A stretch of 39,575 nucleotides of DNA from Candidatus Solibacter usitatus. GTDB taxonomy: Bacteria > Acidobacteriota > Terriglobia > Bryobacterales > Bryobacteraceae. The notes below the pieces were generated by a model, which ran no database searches, was not told the origin of the DNA, and was given only the letters and a program-made list of their open reading frames with translations. The stretch covers positions 1 to 39,575 of the forward strand of contig JACPNO010000028.1 in assembly GCA_016185465.1 (NCBI GenBank). The letters run 5' to 3'. This document shows positions 1-7,224 of the stretch, one piece after another (within the stretch, counting starts at the first letter, position 1; each line of letters opens with the position of its first letter). Made by a program: the position numbers and the translations under genes.

Positions 1-9
1 CTGCCCCAC

Positions 10-1152
10 TTAGATACCAGCCAGCAGTTTGGCCAGCAGCGCCGTGCGGTCCGCAATGCGATCTACTAGAATGCTTTCGTTCACGGCGTGCGCGCCTTCG
101 CCCACCGCGCCCAGCCCGTCGAGCGTCGGAATGCCCAGGGCAGCCGTAAAGTTTCCGTCCGACCCCCCGCCGGTGTGCGATTCGTCAATTTCGACGCCCA
201 ACTCGCGTCCCAACCGCTGTGCCGTACGAAAAAGCTGCACGATGCCGACCGAGCGTTCCATCGGCGGCCGGTTCAAGCCGCCGGTCACGGTCAATTTGCA
301 GCGTTTGTCTATGGGCTTGAGCGCGTGAAATTTGCGGTCAAGCACTTCGGCATCCTTCAGCCGCGCGATGCGCATGTCCACTTCGACGCTGGCTTCGGCC
401 GCAATCACGTTGGATCGCGTGCCGCCGGTAATCACGCCGGGATTCACGGTGATGCCGCGCTTGAGATTGACGAAGCCGGCGATTTTATCGATCTGGCGGG
501 CGATCTCGCAAATCGCACTGGCGCCGGCGGAAAAATCCACCCCGGCGTGCGACGCCACCCCGCGCACAGTAACGTTGTATACGCCCACGCCCTTGCGCGC
601 GGTCTTCAGTTTGCCGGCAAGCCCGGTGCCCGGCTCAAGCACCAGCACGGCCGCGGCCCGGCGCGCGGTTTCCTGCGTCAACGTACGCGAGGAATCGCTG
701 CCCACTTCTTCATCCGAATTCACCAGCAGACGTACCTTGCGGCGCACGGGAATATCCAGATCGCGCAGCGTTTTTGCAGCAAAAATGAAGAACGCGATGC
801 CGGCCTTCATGTCCAGCACACCCGGTCCCCACAGCCGCCCATCGGCCTCGCGGAAGGGCAAGCCGGCCAATGTTCCCAAGGGCCAGACGGTATCGGAATG
901 GCCCAGCGCGAGGATTTCACCCTGCTTCTTTTTTCCCGGCAGCGCGAACTCGCACAGCAGGTGCCGGCCGAAGCGCCCGCCACCGGGAAACGTCTTCACC
1001 GCAGCCAGCGGCGCCACTTCGGCGGCTAGCAAATCGACGAACCGGTCCACGGCGCGCGCGTCGTCGCTGGGCGATTCGCACTCCACCATCCGCCGAATCA
1101 GGGCGATAGTTTCTTTCTGCCGGGCGCGCGTGTGGGACAGTATCGGATCCAC
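10..1152 (-). CDS. M20-family metallopeptidase (carboxypeptidase G2-like)
   Basis: A 380-residue zinc peptidase of the M20 family (glutamate carboxypeptidase / CPG2 type), which typically trims C-terminal residues or hydrolyses N-acyl amino acids using two zinc ions. Visible ligands and motifs are H85 in GHSDTV, D114 in LDMKAG, the E148/E149 pair in DEEVGS, E173 in LEPGTG and H355 near the C-terminus. A lid/dimerisation domain lies between roughly residues 185 and 295. No signal peptide is evident, so it is probably cytoplasmic. It is divergent from fabZ with only 23 bases between the two start codons, so the promoters must overlap the coding ends. The substrate cannot be read from sequence. 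Family assignment is firm. Confidence 0.9.
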   Translation of the reverse strand: MDPILSHTRARQKETIALIRRMVECESPSDDARAVDRFVDLLAAEVAPLAAVKTFPGGGRFGRHLLCEFALPGKKKQGEILALGHSDTVWPLGTLAGLPFREADGRLWGPGVLDMKAGIAFFIFAAKTLRDLDIPVRRKVRLLVNSDEEVGSDSSRTLTQETARRAAAVLVLEPGTGLAGKLKTARKGVGVYNVTVRGVASHAGVDFSAGASAICEIARQIDKIAGFVNLKRGITVNPGVITGGTRSNVIAAEASVEVDMRIARLKDAEVLDRKFHALKPIDKRCKLTVTGGLNRPPMERSVGIVQLFRTAQRLGRELGVEIDESHTGGGSDGNFTAALGIPTLDGLGAVGEGAHAVNESILVDRIADRTALLAKLLAGI

Positions 1153-1158
1153 CGCTGC

Positions 1159-1164
1159 TATAAT
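1159..1164 (+). promoter_or_regulatory. Predicted -10 box (TATAAT) for the fabZ-lpxA operon
   Basis: A perfect TATAAT lies 11 bases upstream of the fabZ ATG. A weak -35 candidate (GGGACA, 1134-1139) has a long 19-base spacer. A start site about seven bases after the hexamer would leave a leader of only about five bases. No Shine-Dalgarno sequence is visible in the gap, so a near-leaderless mRNA is possible. This is a prediction only. Confidence 0.4.
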
Positions 1165-1175
1165 AGCGACATTCC

Positions 1176-1631
1176 ATGCCCAGTTTGGACGTCAACGAAA
1201 TTCGCCGCATACTGCCCCACCGCTATCCCATGCTGATGGTGGACCGCATCGTCGAAATGGATGCGCAGCACATCGTCGGGATCAAGAATGTCACCGCCAA
1301 TGAGCCGTTTTTTGCGGGGCATTTTCCCAACTTTCCGGTGATGCCCGGCGTGCTCATCGCCGAAGCCATGGCGCAGACCGCCGGGGTTCTGGTGCTCAGC
1401 AGTATTCCCGACCGCGAAGACAAACTGGTGCTGCTGGTTTCTATCGAATTCGCCAAGTTCCGCAAGCCCGTGGTCCCCGGCGATCAGCTGCGGATCGAGA
1501 TGCAGCTGTTGAAGCGCAAAGCCACCGTCGCCAAAATGTCCGGCAAAGCCACCGTGGATGGCGTCATTGTGGCGGAGGCGGAAATGATGTGCAAGCTGGC
1601 CGATAAATCGGAAATCGCGCCGACGCTCTAA
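1176..1631 (+). CDS. fabZ: 3-hydroxyacyl-[acyl-carrier-protein] dehydratase FabZ
   Basis: A 151-residue hot-dog-fold dehydratase that removes water from (3R)-hydroxyacyl-ACP in the elongation cycle of type II fatty acid synthesis. The N-terminal LPHRYPMLMVDR block, the catalytic H49 in FAGHFP and the catalytic E63 after MPGVLIAEA are all present, and the length is normal. It is first in a tight operon with lpxA, which starts four bases after its stop codon. That pairing is usual because both enzymes compete for the same 3-hydroxyacyl-ACP pool. The ATG at 1176 has no clear ribosome-binding site, but it begins exactly where FabZ homology begins. Confidence 0.96.
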   Translation: MPSLDVNEIRRILPHRYPMLMVDRIVEMDAQHIVGIKNVTANEPFFAGHFPNFPVMPGVLIAEAMAQTAGVLVLSSIPDREDKLVLLVSIEFAKFRKPVVPGDQLRIEMQLLKRKATVAKMSGKATVDGVIVAEAEMMCKLADKSEIAPTL

Positions 1632-1634
1632 ACG

Positions 1635-2411
1635 ATGTCCGTCCATCCCACCGCGATTGTGGCCGCTAGCGCGCGCGTCGCGGAGTCGGCGGAAATCGGC
1701 CCGTATTCGGTGATCGGCGAGGATGTCGAGATCGGCGCCGCCACCCGCCTGATGGCCCACGTGTATATCGAAGGGCCAACCCATATCGGCCCGGACAATC
1801 TTTTTTACCCTTACACGACGGTCGGCGTGCCATCGCAGGATTTGAAATACAAGGGCGAGTTTGCCGAGACCCGCATCGGCAGCCGCAATACGATTCGCGA
1901 ATTTGTCACCATTCATCGCGGCACCGAAGGCGGCGGCCGCCTCACTCGCATCGGCGACGACAACCTGCTGATGACCTACACGCACATTGCCCACGACGTC
2001 ATCCTCGGCGATCACGCCGTGCTGGCCAACGGCGTCACGCTGGGCGGACACGTGCTCATCGGCGATTGGGCGGTGATTGGCGCTTTTACCGGCGTGCACC
2101 AGTTCTGCCGCGTCGGACGGCATGCGTTTATCGGCGGCTATAGCGTCGTCACCCAGGACATTCTGCCGTTTTCAAGCACGGTGAGCGAGCGCGAAATTCG
2201 CGTGTTTGGCGCCAATCGCACGGGCCTGGAACGCCGCAATTTTTCCACCGCGGCCATCGAAGGACTGCAAACCGCGTTCCGCCTGCTCACCCGCGCCGGC
2301 CTCAACACGACGCAGGCGATCGAGCGAATCCGTGCCGAAGTAGCCCCATCCACCGAGCTTGAGGAACTGCTTGAGTTCATTCGCACCTCCGCGCGCGGTT
2401 TCGTGAAATGA
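1635..2411 (+). CDS. lpxA: UDP-N-acetylglucosamine acyltransferase LpxA
   Basis: A 258-residue left-handed beta-helix acyltransferase catalysing the first step of lipid A synthesis, transfer of a 3-hydroxyacyl chain from ACP to the UDP-GlcNAc sugar at position 3. Hexapeptide repeats run from about residue 4 to 185, followed by a helical C-terminal domain. H120 in THIAHD corresponds to the E. coli catalytic His125, and QDLKYKGE (68-75) is the acyl-ACP/sugar-binding loop. The stop overlaps the start of the next gene by four bases (ATGA). If the downstream Gfo/Idh gene is a GnnA, this LpxA might use UDP-GlcNAc3N and form an amide bond instead of an ester. That is an inference. Confidence 0.95.
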   Translation: MSVHPTAIVAASARVAESAEIGPYSVIGEDVEIGAATRLMAHVYIEGPTHIGPDNLFYPYTTVGVPSQDLKYKGEFAETRIGSRNTIREFVTIHRGTEGGGRLTRIGDDNLLMTYTHIAHDVILGDHAVLANGVTLGGHVLIGDWAVIGAFTGVHQFCRVGRHAFIGGYSVVTQDILPFSSTVSEREIRVFGANRTGLERRNFSTAAIEGLQTAFRLLTRAGLNTTQAIERIRAEVAPSTELEELLEFIRTSARGFVK

Positions 2412-3232
2412 CGCGCTACGGTTTGATCGCCGGCAGCGGGCGCTTCCCGATCCTGGCCTTGGAAGCCGCGCGCAAGCTGGGACACGAAGTGGTGGCGGTG
2501 GGAATTCAGGAGGAAGCTTCGCCTGAAATCGAGGCGCTCGCCACGCGCTGCCACTGGATATCATTGGGCGAGCTGAGCCGGCTGATCGAAATACTCAAGC
2601 AGGAATCCCTCACCGAAGTGGTGATGGCCGGGCAGGTGAAGCATGTCAACATTTTTTCCGCGATTCGTCCCGATTGGCGCCTGTTGAAGCTGCTGACCTC
2701 GCTCAAACGCAAGAATACCGATGCCCTGATCGGCGGCGTTGCCAAAATTCTCGCCGATGAAGGCATTCATCTGGCCGATTCCACCGGGCTGCTTAAGCCG
2801 CTGCTCGCGACCGCAGGCGTGCTGACGCGCCGCAAGCCCACCCAGGAAGAAGAATCCGAAATCGAATACGGCCGGCGCATTGCCCACGCGCTCGCCGGTT
2901 TCGACATCGGGCAGAGCGTGGCCATCTCCAGCCGGGCGTGCGTGGCGGTGGAAGCGATGGAGGGCACCGACGCCATGCTGCGGCGCGCCGCCGGGCTGGT
3001 GAACGGCTCGCCCATCACGTTGGTGAAAGCAGGAACCCGCCGCAAACATATGCTGTTCGACGTGCCGGTAGCCGGTCCGGCGACGATTTCAGCGATGAAG
3101 GAAACTGGCGCGACGGCGCTGGCGGTCGATGCCGGGCGCACCCTGCTGCTAGATCGCGAACAGATGCTGGCGAAAGCCGACGCGGCGCGGATTGCGATCG
3201 CCGGCTATGAGCCATTAGAGAGCCATGAGTAA
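2408..3232 (+). CDS. lpxI: UDP-2,3-diacylglucosamine pyrophosphatase LpxI
   Basis: A 274-residue LpxI-family (former DUF1009) hydrolase that cleaves UDP-2,3-diacylglucosamine to lipid X and UMP. It takes the place of LpxH in many bacteria. The N-terminal block with GLIAGSGRFP, the KHVNIF segment near residue 78 and the C-terminal AVDAGRTLLLDRE stretch, which holds the conserved acidic residues, fit the family, and the length is typical. It overlaps lpxA by four bases and the next gene by eight, so the three are surely translated together. lpxD and lpxB are not in the window. No LpxH-type metallophosphatase was seen. Confidence 0.92.
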   Translation: MTRYGLIAGSGRFPILALEAARKLGHEVVAVGIQEEASPEIEALATRCHWISLGELSRLIEILKQESLTEVVMAGQVKHVNIFSAIRPDWRLLKLLTSLKRKNTDALIGGVAKILADEGIHLADSTGLLKPLLATAGVLTRRKPTQEEESEIEYGRRIAHALAGFDIGQSVAISSRACVAVEAMEGTDAMLRRAAGLVNGSPITLVKAGTRRKHMLFDVPVAGPATISAMKETGATALAVDAGRTLLLDREQMLAKADAARIAIAGYEPLESHE

Positions 3233-4187
3233 GATCCGCGTGGCCGTGGTGGGCGTGGGGCAATTCGGGCAGAACCATGTGCGCGTAGTTGGCCAATCGC
3301 CGCGCGCTGAGCTGGTGGCTGTCGTCGATACCGACGCCGCCCGCGCCGCCGATACCGCCGCGCGCGCTGGCTGCCTGGCCTTGGACGACTGTCGCGCGCT
3401 CGCCGGAAAAGTGGATGCCGCTATCGTCGCCGTGCCGACTTCACAGCATGCCGGCGTCGGCTGCGCGCTGCTCGAAGCCGGAATCGACGTCCTGATCGAG
3501 AAGCCAATCGCCCCCGATCTTGCCTCCGCCGACCGCCTGATCGCTGCCGCCGAAGCTCACCGCCGCATTCTGCAAGTCGGCCATCTGGAACGCTTCAACC
3601 CCGCCGTGCAGGCGCTCGAAAAGGTAGCCAACCATCCGCTGTTTTTCGAAATCCACCGCCTCAGCGTCTTTAGCGCGCGCAGTCTCGATGTCGATGTGGT
3701 GCTGGATTTGATGATCCACGACCTCGACATCCTGCTGAGCCTGGTGCCGTACGAAGTGGAAGAGATTCGCGCCGCCGGCATTTCGATCTTGTCGGCCAAA
3801 GTCGATATCGCCAATGTGCGCATGCAATTCCAGGGCGGCTGCGTCGCCAATCTTACCGCCAGCCGGGTTTCGACCGAGCGCGTGCGCAAGCTGCGCCTGT
3901 TTCAGCCGCGGCAATACATTTCGGTCGACTACGGGCGCCAGGATGCGATGGTCTTTTCGGTGGACGCCAACCGCCAAATCGGTTTCGAGCAGCTGAAGGT
4001 AGAAAAAGCCGAGCCGCTGGCTACGCAATTTAACGCGTTTCTAGACGCCGTTGAAACCCGCCAACCGCCGAAACTGGACGGGCGAAGTGCGCGCCGGACT
4101 CTAGAGGCTGCGCTGGCTATTCTTGCTAAAATTGAAGAGCATTCAGGGGTTGTTGCACGTGCGTTGGTGCCCGGATGGAAACCGTAG
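3225..4187 (+). CDS. Gfo/Idh/MocA-family oxidoreductase, possible GnnA (UDP-GlcNAc 3-dehydrogenase)
   Basis: A 320-residue NAD(P)-dependent sugar oxidoreductase. The Rossmann motif VGVGQFGQNH is at residues 9-18, EKP at 92-94, and a catalytic-type helix LMIHDLDILLSL at about 167-178. It overlaps lpxI by eight bases, so a role in lipid A is likely. In Acidithiobacillus and Leptospira the family member GnnA oxidises position 3 of UDP-GlcNAc, and the aminotransferase GnnB then makes UDP-GlcNAc3N for amide-linked lipid A. No gnnB-like gene is present here, so the GnnA assignment is an inference from fold and position. Other sugar dehydrogenase roles remain possible. Confidence 0.85.
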   Translation: MSKIRVAVVGVGQFGQNHVRVVGQSPRAELVAVVDTDAARAADTAARAGCLALDDCRALAGKVDAAIVAVPTSQHAGVGCALLEAGIDVLIEKPIAPDLASADRLIAAAEAHRRILQVGHLERFNPAVQALEKVANHPLFFEIHRLSVFSARSLDVDVVLDLMIHDLDILLSLVPYEVEEIRAAGISILSAKVDIANVRMQFQGGCVANLTASRVSTERVRKLRLFQPRQYISVDYGRQDAMVFSVDANRQIGFEQLKVEKAEPLATQFNAFLDAVETRQPPKLDGRSARRTLEAALAILAKIEEHSGVVARALVPGWKP

Positions 4188-4776
4188 TCCAGCCGCAGGA
4201 TGAAACCGAGCTGCGGCTGTTATTGGAACGTGACCCGGCGGCTGACCGGCAGTGGTGGCGCAAGGCCGTCCCGCTCTCGGTCGCCACGCACGGGCTGATT
4301 ATCGCCGGACTGCTTTTCATGCCGAAAGACGCCGCTCCGGTTGCGCCAGTGGCTCGCGCGGTGCGCGTCACGCCGCTGGTTGCACCGCCCACCGAGCTAA
4401 CCCAGAAGCTCCCCAACAAGGGCAAAGTCAGCAAAGAATTCAACGTGGAAGCGCTGCGAGCGATCCGATGGGAGTGGATTTCCGGCCCTACCTGCTGCAA
4501 ATTCTTTCCACGGTCCGCCGCAATTGGTTCGCGGTAATGCCGGAAAGCGCTAACCTGGGACGCCGCGGAAAAGTGGCGCTGCAATTTGCCATCAGCCGCG
4601 ACGGCAGCGTAGTCAAGATCGTGTTCGCGTCCAATTCCGGCGCCGAATCGCTCGACCGCGCCGCCGTGGCGAGCATCAGCATGTCCCACCCGTTTCCGCC
4701 TCTGCCCGCCGAATATCGCGGCGATACCATTCGCCTTCAGTTCACGTTCCAGTACAATATGCCGCCGGCGAACTGA
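4175..4776 (+). pseudogene. TonB-family protein, linker deleted and frame broken
   Basis: Two halves of one TonB-like protein lie in different frames. The N-half, from the ATG at 4175, has a cytoplasmic tail, one membrane helix (about residues 31-50) and a periplasmic start ending near EFNVEAL. The C-half reads SDPMGVDFRPYLLQIL onward and is a TonB_C-type domain ending at 4776. The halves meet at 4457-4462 with a frame change and almost no linker, whereas TonB proteins normally carry a long proline-rich spacer spanning the periplasm. An out-of-frame internal deletion or an assembly collapse explains this best. The C-half could start independently at the ATG at 4468, but it would then lack a membrane anchor. 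It overlaps the previous gene by 13 bases. Confidence 0.75.
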
Positions 4777-4777
4777 G

Positions 4778-5089
4778 CTACCGGTGGCGGGCGTTGTGTT
4801 TGTCCCGGTAAATCTGGCGGCTGAGCCGGTTCTGCTGGCGGTTGATTTGCCGCTTTTCTTTGTTGGTCAGATAGCCGCCATTCTGCCTGCGATCGCGGCG
4901 GATTTCACGGTTCAACCGGGCTTCTTTGGCTTCCAAACGGGCAGTTTCCCCAGCCGTTAACTGGCCGGATTTCACGCCCTGCGCGATGCGATCCTGCTGA
5001 TTTTCCTGGCGTTCCTTGATCTCCTGCGCGGTAAGCCCCGTTGCTGCCAGCCCCGCCGCCATCACCGTCATAAAGGCAAAACGCTTCAT
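4778..5089 (-). CDS. Small exported highly basic protein, function unknown
   Basis: A 103-residue protein with an N-terminal signal peptide (hydrophobic to about residue 18, followed by the alanine/threonine-rich cleavage zone before QEIKER). The rest is almost entirely charged helix rich in Arg, Lys, Glu, Gln and Asn, ending in a tyrosine/histidine/arginine tail. I chose the ATG at 5089 because AGGAGG lies ten bases upstream and the signal peptide begins there; longer readings have no such signals. The charge pattern suggests a periplasmic protein that binds an anionic partner, but no known domain was recognised. It converges with the TonB-like gene, one base apart. Confidence 0.75.
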   Translation of the reverse strand: MKRFAFMTVMAAGLAATGLTAQEIKERQENQQDRIAQGVKSGQLTAGETARLEAKEARLNREIRRDRRQNGGYLTNKEKRQINRQQNRLSRQIYRDKHNARHR

Positions 5090-5198
5090 GTGTTTGAACC
5101 CTCCTGCGATGTCTAAAGGCGGGACGGCGCCTGGAGTTGCGGTCGAAACATTAAATTCGGGTGAAGAAGCGATACACTCTTGGAAACAGGAGCCAAAC

Positions 5199-6083
5199 AT
5201 GGAAAACCAGAACCACCAACCGAAGCAGTCCGGCGATATCGCCAGGCGGGACTTTGCCGCGCTCTCCGTCGCCGCGGGCCTTGCCGCTACCGCAGGCTCG
5301 GCCGCGGCCGCGATGGACGTCGTCGAAACTGACGTCGTGATCAAGATGCCAGACGGCACTTGCGACGCCGCCTTCATTCGCCCGAAATCCGGTTCTCACC
5401 CGGGCGTGTTGATCTGGCCTGACGCGTTCGGCTTACGGCCCGCGATGCGCGACATCGCCAAGCGCCTGGCCGCTGATGGATATTCCGTACTGGTGCCCAA
5501 TCCCTTTTATCGCGTCTCCAAAGCGCCTTTCACGGATGCCTCCAAATTTGATTTCGGGAATCCGGAAAACCGGGCCAAGCTGCAGCCATTGATGGCGTCG
5601 GTGAACGCCGCCGGCAACCCTGAAAAAGATGCCGCCGCGTACGTGGCTTTCCTCGATGCGCAAAAGGAAGTCGACAAGTCGAAGAAGATCGGAACCCAGG
5701 GATACTGCATGGGCGGCGCGCTGGTGATGCGGACTGCCGCGTCGTTGCCCAATCGCATCGGCGCCGGCGCATCGTTCCATGGCGGCGGTCTGGCTACCGA
5801 CAAACCGGAAAGCCCGCATCTGCTCGCGCCGAAAATCAAGGCGCGGATGTACATCGGTATCGCGGCCAATGACGACAAGGCGCAGCCGGACGCAAAAGAC
5901 AAACTCAAAGAAGCCTTCGCCGCCGCCAAAGTGCCAGCCGAGATCGAAGTCTATACCGAAGCTCTGCATGGCTGGTGCGTTCCCGATATGCCGGTGCAGA
6001 ATGGCAAGCCGCTCTACAGCAAGCCGGATGCCGAGCGCGCCTGGGCAAAACTGCTGGCCTTGTACAGAGCCGGGCTAGCCTGA
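5199..6083 (+). CDS. Exported dienelactone hydrolase family protein
   Basis: A 294-residue alpha/beta hydrolase of the dienelactone hydrolase family, which hydrolyses lactones or esters. The nucleophile is C170 in GYCMGG, the acid is probably D225 or D226 in AANDD, and the histidine is H257 in LHGW, matching the Cys-Asp-His triad of this family. The N-terminus carries an RRDF pair followed by an alanine-rich hydrophobic stretch (residues 16-39), suggesting Tat export. The start at 5199 is preceded by CAGGAG at good distance; an upstream reading frame open from 5016 lacks coding character. The natural substrate is unknown. Confidence 0.9.
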   Translation: MENQNHQPKQSGDIARRDFAALSVAAGLAATAGSAAAAMDVVETDVVIKMPDGTCDAAFIRPKSGSHPGVLIWPDAFGLRPAMRDIAKRLAADGYSVLVPNPFYRVSKAPFTDASKFDFGNPENRAKLQPLMASVNAAGNPEKDAAAYVAFLDAQKEVDKSKKIGTQGYCMGGALVMRTAASLPNRIGAGASFHGGGLATDKPESPHLLAPKIKARMYIGIAANDDKAQPDAKDKLKEAFAAAKVPAEIEVYTEALHGWCVPDMPVQNGKPLYSKPDAERAWAKLLALYRAGLA

Positions 6084-6086
6084 ACG

Positions 6087-6120
6087 TTTCTCTCTGCGTT
6101 CTCCGCGCCTGTGCGAGAAA
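6087..6120. repeat. Weak hairpin after the hydrolase gene
   Basis: Six-base arms TTTCTC (6087-6092) and GAGAAA (6115-6120) enclose a GC-rich segment directly after the stop at 6083. It may be a short dispersed element or a poor terminator. There is no U-tract. Apart from a small GGAACG/CGTTCC hairpin near 6147 and the sigma-factor ribosome-binding site, nothing else was recognised in the 6084-6344 gap. Confidence 0.2.
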
Positions 6121-6344
6121 TTCTTGTGCTCCAAATCCCACAAGGGAACGAGCCGTTCCAAATCACTGTCCCGCTTTGAATCAAATCGCCTGCATTGAAG
6201 TAACCCTCACCTGAAACTAAGTGGTTTCCCTGCATTCCGCGAGTGGTCCTCAGGGTGCACTACACGGGTTGCCGGCAGACATACCCGGCATTTCCAAGTG
6301 CCCAGGCGTCGGCCTCGGGCGATTCAACCCAAAAGGACCAGAGC

Positions 6345-7109
6345 ATGCCAGTGCAAAGTGTAGCGCCACGCCGCAAAGCCAAGATCTCGCTCGCCGTGCG
6401 GGACCGTATCGTTCTGGATCACCTTTCGCTGGTGAAAGCCATCGCGGTGCGTGTGCACGAGAATCTTCCGGTGCACGTCGACCTGGACGACCTGGTGCAT
6501 GCCGGCGTGCTCGGCTTGTTCGATGCCGCCAGCAAATACAATCCGGCCAAGAAAGTCGTCTTCCACAGTTACGCCAAGTACCGGATCAAGGGCGCCATCC
6601 TGGACAGCCTGCGGCAGCTCGACTGGGCCTCGCGCGATTTGCGCAAACGCCAGAAGCTGGTGGAGGCCATCACGCGTGACCTCTCCACCAAGTTGGAACG
6701 GACGCCCACCGAGGCTGAAATCGCCGAAAAAATGGGAGTCGGCATGGATCGCTGGCGCCGCATGGCGATGGAGTTGCGGACAGTGGGATTGGTATCGGCC
6801 TCCGGCTATGCTTCAGACGCCGAAGGCGCCACTGCCCCCGAATTTCCCGCCAAGCAAGATAGCCAGCCCGACAATATGTGCGCCCACGAGCAGCTGCGCC
6901 AGGTGTTGTCGGAAGCGATGCAAACCCTGCCCGAGCGTTATCGCAAAGTGGTGGTGCTGTACTACACCCGTGAACTCACTATGAAAGAGATCGGCGGCTT
7001 GATGGGAATCAACGAGAGCCGGGTTTCACAAATTCATAAGACGGCGCTGGAGAAAATGGCGGTGGCGCTGCACTCGGTGGGAATTCATTCGACTGAGGCG
7101 TTGGTGTAG
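6345..7109 (+). CDS. RNA polymerase sigma factor, FliA/WhiG (sigma-28) type
   Basis: A 254-residue group 3 sigma factor. Region 2 (about residues 20-95) contains DLVHAGVLGLFDAASKY and FHSYAKYRIKGAILDSLR, closely matching FliA. Region 3 (about 110-150) includes TEAEIAEKMGV. Region 4 (about 200-245) has LPERYRKVVVLYY and an IGGLMGINESRVSQIHK helix-turn-helix. The start at 6345 is supported by AAAAGGA eight bases upstream and by the position of region 2. No flagellar or chemotaxis gene and no obvious anti-sigma gene lies in the window, so it could control either motility or another regulon. It stands alone, facing the cytochrome gene across an inverted repeat. Confidence 0.92.
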   Translation: MPVQSVAPRRKAKISLAVRDRIVLDHLSLVKAIAVRVHENLPVHVDLDDLVHAGVLGLFDAASKYNPAKKVVFHSYAKYRIKGAILDSLRQLDWASRDLRKRQKLVEAITRDLSTKLERTPTEAEIAEKMGVGMDRWRRMAMELRTVGLVSASGYASDAEGATAPEFPAKQDSQPDNMCAHEQLRQVLSEAMQTLPERYRKVVVLYYTRELTMKEIGGLMGINESRVSQIHKTALEKMAVALHSVGIHSTEALV

Positions 7110-7115
7110 CCGGCG

Positions 7116-7221
7116 GAAACCGCTCCCTTTGGTCGCGGCTCTGTACTGGCGTTACATGATTCACGAGATCGCGTGAAACGTCGCCATTGCTTAAAGAGCC
7201 GTGACCAAAGGGAGCGGTTTC
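7116..7221. repeat. Long inverted-repeat element, copy 1
   Basis: Two 27-base arms (7116-7142 and 7195-7221) are inverted copies with one mismatch. The arm core is CGCTCCCTTTGGTC. The interior holds a smaller perfect hairpin, TTCACG/CGTGAA, near 7160-7177. The element sits between the convergent sigma-factor and cytochrome b genes and could act as a two-way terminator. A second copy with nearly the same arms but a different interior lies at 13400-13589, which marks it as a dispersed family. Confidence 0.85.
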
Positions 7222-7224
7222 GCC

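Noticed and set aside
1158..2123. A 321-residue minus-strand frame over fabZ-lpxA
   Set aside because: His/Arg/Asp-rich antisense of two firm genes, with no domain.
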